In this document: positions 5,025 through 9,294 of the stretch, one piece after another
Layout of the letters: each line of letters opens with the position of its first letter
How positions within the stretch are numbered: position 1 is the first letter of the stretch
From: Clostridiaceae bacterium
Lineage (GTDB): Bacteria > Bacillota > Clostridia > Lachnospirales > Lachnospiraceae
Assembly (NCBI GenBank): GCA_902362865.1
Contig: CABIYE010000048.1
Location: forward strand, 1-9,294
Direction: 5' to 3'
DNA: 9,294 nt
Notes under the pieces: model-generated
Databases searched by the model: none
What the model was told of the DNA's origin: nothing
What the model saw: the letters and a program-made list of their open reading frames with translations, nothing else
Made by a program: the position numbers and the translations under genes

Positions 5025-5183
5025 TCACATTGAGTTCATTAGGTCCAGTAGGAGCCGCTTCTGCGCATCCATATCATCACCCACCCATATACATCTATTT
5101 TGATTCCAAAAACGGTGGTATCCTAATTTGTAAAAACAGATTATTATGGCATATAGATATACCTTTAAGGCATAAAATGGCAT
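5025..5183 (-). pseudogene. Antisense C-terminal fragment of an unknown protein
   Basis: The minus strand holds a 52-codon frame whose last 33 residues look like real protein and not chance: LGYHRFWNQNRCIWVGDD, then MDAQKRLLLDLMNSM and stop. It has balanced, amphipathic composition and a higher GC content than the AT-rich 20 codons before it, which read as noise (LKVYLYAIIICFYK). No ribosome binding site precedes the ATG at 5183. I interpret it as the surviving C-terminus of a larger gene cut near 5125. I do not recognise the family. Confidence 0.4.
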
Positions 5184-5285
5184 GAAAAGTAAGCATTTGT
5201 TATGGGCGTTTTTCTGTTTTATACTGTATGTGTATCAAAATATAACGTGGAGATGCCTACTCCATCGTTGGGAGATGAAAATAAA

Positions 5286-5547
5286 ATGAAAATCGTAGTA
5301 TTAGAAGGAAGTCCCAATAAGGATGGTTCTTCAAATTTATTGGCTACAAAATTTATTCGTGGTGCAAAAGAAGGCGGGCATAGCGTTCAAGTGATTGACG
5401 CAGCCCATGAGGATATTCATCCTTGTCCGGTATTTGAATCTGAAAGACGTGGGCATGGTGCTTGGGACAGGATGCGGAACAGTCAATATGACTCGGTGTT
5501 CTAAATTTCCCCAACTGGCGTATGAAATGGGAAGAACGCTATTTTAG
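5286..5547 (+). pseudogene. Flavodoxin-like NADPH-dependent FMN reductase, middle deleted
   Basis: The start MKIVVLEGSPNKDGSSNLLA, then TKFIRGAKEGGHSVQVIDAA, ending EDIHPC, is the N-terminal Rossmann-like strand, FMN-phosphate loop (GSPNKDGSSN) and first helix of the NADPH-dependent FMN reductase / iron-sulphur flavoprotein family. Instead of the expected CxxC and YY..PLYYY regions, the next frame (from about 5431) reads LKDVGMVLGTGCGTVNMTRC, then SKFPQLAYEMGRTLF and stop (5545-5547), which is the family's C-terminal segment. About 100 central residues are therefore gone and the two ends are joined out of frame near 5425-5435. In the starting frame translation ends at 5504 after unrelated residues. 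A GGAG lies 12 bases before the ATG. The product cannot be an active reductase. Confidence 0.8.
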
Positions 5548-5594
5548 AGTAACTTTAACAATCGAGAACGAATGAAAAGAAAGGAATGGTTCAA

Positions 5595-6278
5595 ATGAAT
5601 AAACCGTATATCGTATGCTACATGATGACGTCCGTTGATGGAAGGATTGACTGTGACATGGTCGGGAGACTTGCCGGTGTGGAGGATTACTATCCTCTGC
5701 TGGATGAACTGGGACTGCAGTCGGCAATTAGCGGAAAGACAACTGCCAGATTGGAACTGGCTGAACCTGGCGAGTTCATGCCTGAAAATAATTTGCCTTT
5801 TGGAAAGGAAACCGTTTCTAAAAAAGCGGCCAGCAGCAATGGTTATACCATCGTTGTAGACACGAAGGGTACCCTGCTTTGGAAACATGACAGCCAATAT
5901 GAGAAACCACATATCCTTATTACTTCCAAACAGGTTAGCAGGGAATATCTGATCTATCTGGACGAAAAAAATATCTCGTATATCGTGGCAGGTGATGCTG
6001 GAATTGATCTGGCCGCTGCCTGTGAAGCGTTGAAGAAAAACTTTGGAATTGAGAAGCTGGGCATTGTGGGCGGCCCTGCAATCAATACGGCATTTCTTGA
6101 CGAAGGATTGCTGGACGAAGTAATTGTTTTAATCGGAGCCGGAATTGACGGCAGAGCATCGTTTCCCACTGTTTTTCAAAGAGAGGATAAGGGCCAGGCT
6201 GAACCGATACCTTTAAAATTGATTGAGGCAAGGACATACGATTCCGGCGCGGTTTTTATTCGCTATAAAACCAGATAA
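5595..6278 (+). CDS. Dihydrofolate reductase family protein (RibD C-terminal domain)
   Basis: The 227-residue protein has the length and motifs of stand-alone RibD-C/DHFR-like reductases: PYIVCYMMTSVDGRID near the start (the strand and loop that contact substrate), PHILITSK in the middle, and FGIEKLGIVGGPAINTAFLD with GLLDEVIVLIGAGIDG, the glycine-rich NAD(P)H-binding part, followed by LKLIEARTYDSGAVFIRYK. It probably reduces a pterin- or ribosylaminopyrimidine-like substrate with NADPH, but the true substrate of these single-domain members is usually unknown. I place the start at the second ATG (5595), because AAAGGA lies 9 bases before it, while the ATG at 5586 overlaps that site. Genes on both sides are broken, so its original partners are lost. 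It is intact throughout. Confidence 0.88.
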   Translation: MNKPYIVCYMMTSVDGRIDCDMVGRLAGVEDYYPLLDELGLQSAISGKTTARLELAEPGEFMPENNLPFGKETVSKKAASSNGYTIVVDTKGTLLWKHDSQYEKPHILITSKQVSREYLIYLDEKNISYIVAGDAGIDLAAACEALKKNFGIEKLGIVGGPAINTAFLDEGLLDEVIVLIGAGIDGRASFPTVFQREDKGQAEPIPLKLIEARTYDSGAVFIRYKTR

Positions 6279-6313
6279 CAACCATCAGGCGATAAAACGT
6301 ATTCAGATGATAG

Positions 6314-6475
6314 CGGAATATTAAAGAAACAGAGAAAGTGGTGAACCATGCGCTTTCTTTGGGGATAAATTTTTTTGATACGGCCAATGGATATTCTGCC
6401 GGAACCAGCGAAGGATACCTGGGCCGGGCATTGAAAAGGAATATTGCCCGTATCGGCAATTCACCGGGAGATTGA
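6314..6475 (+). pseudogene. Aldo/keto reductase fragment
   Basis: The open stretch from 6314 reads NIKETEKVVNHALSLGINFF, then DTANGYSAGTSEGYLGRALK, and ends RNIAR before unrelated residues and a stop at 6473-6475. This is the first alpha/beta unit of a YhdN-type aldo/keto reductase and includes the catalytic Asp and Tyr (FFDTANGY). About 40 residues upstream and 250 downstream are missing. It is not derived from the intact aldo/keto reductase at 7512-8351, which belongs to another subgroup (SIDTAQAYGNE). The sequence passes straight into a flavodoxin fragment, so a deletion has joined the two. Confidence 0.8.
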
Positions 6476-6488
6476 TGGAACGCTGAAT

Positions 6489-6581
6489 GCCCATGAGACA
6501 AGCCGGGAGCATATTTTGATAGCCTATTTTTCCTGGGAGGATAATACGGTTGTAGAGGATGAAACAGGACTGATCAGATGA
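6489..6581 (+). pseudogene. Flavodoxin N-terminal fragment
   Basis: In a second plus-strand frame the sequence NAHETSREHILIAYFSWEDN, then TVVEDETG, and a stop at 6579-6581 resembles the first strand and phosphate loop of clostridial flavodoxins that carry the W.DNTVVEDE motif after ILIAYF. Only about 30 residues remain. It overlaps the 3' end of the minus-strand LysR gene and supplies that gene's last 15 codons when read in antisense. The aldo/keto reductase and flavodoxin genes were probably neighbours before the deletion. Confidence 0.65.
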
Positions 6582-7363
6582 TAGGTAATATTAACTTCCG
6601 GGTCGGTCAAAGGAATCAACTTACGTCCCTTCAGAGTCTGATTTGGATCGGCGGCTCTATTGCTGGAAAAGCACAACAATGTGGAGGTTCGTACAAGTTC
6701 CTCAAACTCAAATTCGTCTGTTTGTACCAGAAAACGGGATGCGGGCATTTTTTTCTTTACCAGGTCTGTCCAGAAGCCGATTTCATCACGAAGAAGGCAG
6801 TTAAAACCGTTGATTTGTGAAAGACTCAAATGGGATTGTTCTGCCAGTGTGTGTTCTTCCGGGATGCAGACGTAGAGCTGCTCCTGGAGATAGGGAATAC
6901 AGCGGAGATCTTTATGTGGACAGGACTGAGGTAAAATGCCGATATCGGCATTGCCTGAGATAACATTTTGAATGATTTCGTCCATATTTGTTGTCAGTTT
7001 TGAGGAAATAATGTTTTCGGGAAATCTGCGTGAAAGCTCAGGCAATAATGACCATAAGGGCACCGGGGCACAGGAATGGATGGTAATCATATGTTGATTG
7101 CGTTCAAATGCCTGTACTGCCTGAATTGCTTTTTCGGCTTCGGCAAGCAGTGAGCTGGCCTGTTCTACGGCAACTTTTCCGGTATCGGTTAATTCAATAC
7201 GGTTTTTCCCCCGGTGGAAGAGTGGAGCACCAAAAGCTTCTTCTACATGATGCATGGTTCTGGTAAGGGTCGGCTGGGAAATGTGAAGTATCTCTGCCGC
7301 AGCAGATAATGTACCACATTCTGCATAGGTTATAAATTGATAAAGCTCTGATAAGTCTAACAT
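6524..7363 (-). CDS. LysR family transcriptional regulator with hybrid C-terminus
   Basis: The 279-residue protein has the standard LysR N-terminal winged helix (residues 1-60: LSELYQFITYAECGTLSAAA, then EILHISQPTLTRTMHHVEEA, LFHRGKNRIELTDTG) and an effector-binding domain with HSCAPVPLWSLLPEL, ADIGILP and EELVRTSTLLCFSSN. Native-looking sequence ends at about residue 264 (EVNITYHLI). The last 15 residues (SPVSSSTTVLSSQEK) are antisense translation of the flavodoxin fragment, so the gene lost roughly its last 15-30 codons by deletion and gained a new stop. The start has AAGGAG 7 bases upstream. It is divergent from the aldo/keto reductase gene at 7512, which it most likely regulates. The truncation removes only the final helix region, so activity may persist, but stability is uncertain. 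Confidence 0.87.
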   Translation of the reverse strand: MLDLSELYQFITYAECGTLSAAAEILHISQPTLTRTMHHVEEAFGAPLFHRGKNRIELTDTGKVAVEQASSLLAEAEKAIQAVQAFERNQHMITIHSCAPVPLWSLLPELSRRFPENIISSKLTTNMDEIIQNVISGNADIGILPQSCPHKDLRCIPYLQEQLYVCIPEEHTLAEQSHLSLSQINGFNCLLRDEIGFWTDLVKKKMPASRFLVQTDEFEFEELVRTSTLLCFSSNRAADPNQTLKGRKLIPLTDPEVNITYHLISPVSSSTTVLSSQEK

Positions 7364-7379
7364 ATAGGTGCTCCTTTTT

Positions 7380-7394
7380 ATTCATAATGTGAAT
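7380..7394. promoter_or_regulatory. LysR-type T-N11-A site before the regulator gene
   Basis: ATTCA-taatg-TGAAT is a 15-base interrupted palindrome that contains the T-N11-A arrangement typical of LysR recognition sites. It overlaps the sequence just upstream of the LysR ribosome binding site, as expected for autoregulation. The same half-site recurs in the longer repeat at 7421-7493. Confidence 0.45.
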
Positions 7395-7414
7395 AGTAGG
7401 TTTCGGAATTGATA

Positions 7415-7444
7415 TTGTACATATTCATTTTAACAGGATATAAT
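7415..7444 (+). promoter_or_regulatory. Promoter of the aldo/keto reductase gene
   Basis: TTGTAC (7415-7420), an 18-base spacer and a perfect TATAAT (7439-7444). The poor -35 is typical of activator-dependent promoters. The start point would be near 7451, leaving a leader of about 60 bases. Confidence 0.5.
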
Positions 7445-7493
7445 TTAAATGCAAACAGAAAGTAAGAAATTGTAGATTTCGTAAAATGAATAT
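7421..7493. promoter_or_regulatory. 12-bp perfect inverted repeat spanning the AKR promoter
   Basis: ATATTCATTTTA (7421-7432) is matched exactly by TAAAATGAATAT (7482-7493), 49 bases apart. The left arm lies between the -35 and -10 boxes, the right arm just before the GGGAGG ribosome binding site. Both contain the ATTCA/TGAAT half-site seen at 7380-7394. The layout suits two operators for one dimeric regulator with looping, or a leader structure if transcription starts further upstream. Confidence 0.55.
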
Positions 7494-7511
7494 CAAAGGG
7501 AGGATAAAACT

Positions 7512-8351
7512 ATGGATTACATTACATTAAATAATGGCGTAAAAATGCCTCAGCTTGGTTATGGAGTTTATCAGACTCCGCCGGAAGAAACGGAACGCTG
7601 TGTGCTTACAGCAATTAAAAACGGATACCGCAGCATTGATACCGCCCAGGCATATGGCAATGAAGAAGGTGTAGGTCAGGCGATTGTAAAATGTGGTCTG
7701 CCAAGAGAGGAACTTTTCATTACAACAAAAATCTGGGTCAGTAATGCAGGTTATGAAAAAGCAAGAGCTTCGATTGAGGAATCGTTAAAAAAGCTGAAAA
7801 CAGATTATGTGGATCTGCTTTTAATCCATCAGCCATTTGGTGATTATTACGGAACTTACCGTGCAATGGAGGAAGCTTACAAAGCGGGCAAGGCACGTGC
7901 AATCGGAGTTTCAAACTTCTATCCGGACCGTTATATTGACATTGCTCATTTTGCAGAAGTTGTTCCGGCAGTAAATCAGGTGGAAACACATGTATTCCAG
8001 CAGCAGAAAGAGGCACGTAAGTATCTTTCCAAATATAATACACAGATTATGAGCTGGGGACCGTTTGCAGAGGGAAAAAATGATTTCTTCAATACTCCGG
8101 TACTGAAAGAAATCGGAGCAAAATATGGAAAGAGTGCAGCTCAGGTGGCGCTTCGCTTCCTGCTTCAGAATGGAGTAGTTGTTATCCCGAAATCTACTCA
8201 CGAAGAAAGAATGCAGGAAAACTTCAATGTGTTTGATTTTTCACTGACTGATGAGGAAATGAAACAGATTGAAGCGCTTGATACAGGAAAAAGCTTATTC
8301 TTTTCCCATTATTCACCGGAAACCGTGGAATGGTTTATGAGTATTGTATAG
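7512..8351 (+). CDS. Aldo/keto reductase
   Basis: The 279-residue protein is a complete single-domain aldo/keto reductase of the 2,5-diketogluconate-reductase-like type, a cytosolic NADPH-dependent carbonyl reductase. The catalytic tetrad is present: D43 and Y48 (SIDTAQAYGNE), K73 (TTKIW) and H106 (LLLIHQP). Further signatures are KARAIGVSNF (127-136), VPAVNQVETH (151-160), and the NADPH-phosphate site VVIPKSTHEERMQENFNVFDF (222-242). The ATG follows a strong GGGAGG. It is divergent from a LysR gene across 148 bases that hold a promoter and paired repeats, so it is likely that regulator's target. No terminator is evident before the convergent LysR remnant at 8401. The physiological substrate cannot be told from sequence; methylglyoxal or other reactive carbonyls are common for the family. 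Confidence 0.95.
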   Translation: MDYITLNNGVKMPQLGYGVYQTPPEETERCVLTAIKNGYRSIDTAQAYGNEEGVGQAIVKCGLPREELFITTKIWVSNAGYEKARASIEESLKKLKTDYVDLLLIHQPFGDYYGTYRAMEEAYKAGKARAIGVSNFYPDRYIDIAHFAEVVPAVNQVETHVFQQQKEARKYLSKYNTQIMSWGPFAEGKNDFFNTPVLKEIGAKYGKSAAQVALRFLLQNGVVVIPKSTHEERMQENFNVFDFSLTDEEMKQIEALDTGKSLFFSHYSPETVEWFMSIV

Positions 8352-8400
8352 GAAATATTCATCCAATTGCTCCGGTGCGTATTAGAGTTTTAGGGCGAAA

Positions 8401-8963
8401 TCAGACATAATTTTTTATAAATGAGATATATTTTTCCACGCAGTCAGTTACATACTTTCCTTTTTTCCATACAAGACCGATTTCCTGAGTAATAGACGGA
8501 ACAATGGGAATACCGATCAGGCCGGGTAAATTTTTCAGAAGAGATGCATAGAGAAAGCCTCCGCCCAAATGATCGTGAATAAAATTTTGGATGGTATATA
8601 ACTGGCTTGCGTGCATAATAACATGTGGTTTTATTCCACTTTTAACATTTCAATAGAAACTTCTTTTTCATTTGCCAGATGATGACCGGGAGATACACAA
8701 AATACAATACGGTCAGAGAGTATCTGGTGAGAATTCAGCTTATCTATTTCATAAAAATTCATATTCACAAGTGCAAGATCCAGAGTTTCTTCCATGACCA
8801 GTCTGGCGGCCCGTATAGAGCCATATTCATATAGTTCAACCGGAACAGAAGTTATAAGCATATCCGGAAAGAACATTGTACTCAGAAGCGGAGGAATCCC
8901 GATGCGGATTGGAATCGCCTGTCTGCCAAGATCATAAAACTCTGAAGAGGTTTGGATATATAA
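8401..8963 (-). pseudogene. LysR family regulator, lacking its DNA-binding domain and frameshifted
   Basis: Read on the minus strand from 8963, one frame gives SEFYDLGRQAIPIRIGIPPL, then LSTMFFPDMLITSVPVELYE, LVMEETLDLALVNMNFYE, LSDRIVFCVSPGHHLAN and EVSIEMLK before a stop at 8631-8633. The next frame continues without a gap: SGIKPHVIMHASQLYTIQNF, IHDHLGGGFLYASLLKN, IVPSITQEIGLVWKKGKY, ending SFIKNYV at 8401. Together they are a complete LysR effector-binding domain, broken by a single-base shift at an A-run (8636-8645). The N-terminal winged helix, about 85 residues, is absent: upstream of 8964 there is a stop and no helix-turn-helix sequence. It is a different LysR from the one at 6524-7363. 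No product with DNA-binding activity is possible from this locus. Confidence 0.85.
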
Positions 8964-9023
8964 TTATTCGTAAATAGACAAATCATTGGCTGCTTTTTAT
9001 AATAAAGCCGTAACAGAAAGTAA

Positions 9024-9045
9024 GTAATGACGGCCGTTATATTAC
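9024..9045 (-). terminator. Possible terminator of the small membrane protein gene
   Basis: GTAAT (9024-9028) and ATTAC (9041-9045) flank the self-complementary ACGGCCGT (9030-9037). On the minus strand the structure lies about 14 bases after the stop codon of the 47-residue gene, and T-rich sequence (TTACTTTCTGTT) follows. The stem is short and interrupted, so this is a weak call. Confidence 0.3.
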
Positions 9046-9058
9046 TTTAAGGTGTACA

Positions 9059-9202
9059 CTAACGCGTCAAAGGATATCCATAACGGAATTTCCGGTATAT
9101 TTTCCAGATGATGATAGCGGGGAGGCTGATTAAAATATAAAGGGAAGTAATAATTCCCACAGCGCCGCCGATAATCATTAAAAGAATCATAACAAAGTTC
9201 AT
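9059..9202 (-). CDS. Small membrane protein, 47 residues
   Basis: The frame reads MNFVMILLMIIGGAVGIITS, then LYILISLPAIIIWKIYRK and FRYGYPLTR. Residues 3-33 are almost wholly hydrophobic with a GGAVG turn, giving one long or two short membrane segments, followed by a basic, cytosol-facing tail (KIYRKFR). Aligned GAGGAG (9217-9212) lies about 10 bases before the ATG, which supports translation. Codon structure (hydrophobic residues with varied third bases, and a positive C-terminus) favours this frame over the longer overlapping frame of 65 codons on the same strand. Similar small proteins ending in IWKIYRK-x-RYGY seem familiar from Lachnospiraceae genomes, but I cannot name a family or function. 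It lies upstream of the LysR remnant on the same strand. Confidence 0.65.
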   Translation of the reverse strand: MNFVMILLMIIGGAVGIITSLYILISLPAIIIWKIYRKFRYGYPLTR

Positions 9203-9222
9203 ATATTGTCCACTCCTCGTAT

Positions 9223-9268
9223 AATAAGTTTGTAAGCAAGAAAACAGCTTGCAGACTTATTCTTTTTT
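9223..9268 (+). terminator. Terminator-like hairpin near the right edge
   Basis: AATAAGTTTGTAAG (9223-9236) pairs with CTTGCAGACTTATT (9248-9261) over 14 positions including two G-U pairs, then C and six T (9263-9268). It terminates plus-strand transcription, although no plus-strand gene is intact between it and the aldo/keto reductase gene. On the minus strand the same stem lies just upstream of the ribosome binding site of the small membrane protein gene and could form in that leader. Confidence 0.55.
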
Positions 9269-9294
9269 GATTAGACAGAAGGATAATTCTAAAC

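Noticed and set aside
5202..5285. Upstream extension of the FMN reductase fragment to an ATG at 5202
   Set aside because: Family members begin with MKIVVLEGSP; the preceding residues are unrelated and AT-rich.
5544..5912. A 122-codon minus-strand frame
   Set aside because: It is antisense to the clearly recognisable DHFR-like gene and has no recognisable domain or ribosome binding site.
9042..9239. A 65-codon minus-strand frame
   Set aside because: It overlaps the 47-residue membrane protein in another frame, starts inside the hairpin at 9223-9268 and has no aligned ribosome binding site; the shorter frame has a GAGGAG and a coherent membrane-protein sequence.
1..9294. CRISPR array, tRNA or rRNA genes
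   Set aside because: No regularly spaced repeats, cloverleaf sequences or rRNA-like stretches were seen on either strand by eye; a short or divergent tRNA at the edges cannot be fully excluded.

Overview
The window looks like chromosomal DNA of a gut-type Clostridia, most likely a member of the Lachnospiraceae. The evidence is an AT-leaning composition, strong AGGAGG-type ribosome binding sites, an SLH surface protein, a glycine riboswitch of the Firmicutes type, a cysteine-rich KTR protein fragment of the kind carried by Firmicutes conjugative elements, a DUF6485-like cysteine protein, and a LysR / aldo-keto reductase / flavodoxin gene set typical of that family. No rRNA, tRNA or CRISPR array is visible.

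Layout. (1) 1-1358: a secreted SLH-domain protein behind a leader with a G8 tract and a perfect palindrome. (2) 1359-1878: a complete glycine riboswitch with its own promoter and terminator but no target gene, then an 18-bp perfect inverted repeat, then what looks like the repeat-bearing end of a transposon. (3) 1879-2400 (minus): a chimeric ORF, with the zinc-ribbon part of a Cys-rich KTR protein fused in frame to the C-terminal half of an ExeA/TniB-like transposition ATPase. (4) 2491-4159 (minus): three intact genes, DUF6485-like, GlcG/HbpS-like and an AraC-family regulator. (5) 4160-5590: debris, comprising a frameshifted helical protein gene, a broken KilA-N gene, a possible RNA-methyltransferase C-terminal scar with a strong terminator, an antisense C-terminal fragment, and an FMN reductase gene with its middle deleted. 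(6) 5595-6278: an intact dihydrofolate-reductase-like (RibD C-terminal) protein. (7) 6279-6581: N-terminal stubs of an aldo/keto reductase and of a flavodoxin. (8) 6524-8351: a LysR regulator whose last residues are antisense flavodoxin sequence, divergent from an intact aldo/keto reductase, with an inverted-repeat-rich intergenic region. (9) 8352-9294: a second, decayed LysR gene, a 47-residue membrane protein too short for usual ORF cut-offs, and a terminator.

How it fits together. Intact islands (SLH protein; AraC-GlcG-DUF6485; DHFR-like protein; LysR-AKR) are separated by gene remnants that are frameshifted, internally deleted or joined to unrelated remnants. The lost genes are mostly redox enzymes and mobile-element cargo, which suggests repeated insertion and deletion in an accessory region. 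I see no convincing new multi-gene system. The most interesting items are the orphan but apparently intact glycine riboswitch, the transposon-derived chimeric ORF, the hybrid LysR C-terminus, and the 12-bp inverted repeat spanning the AKR promoter. All identifications rest on reading the sequence and remembered family motifs; no database search was run.
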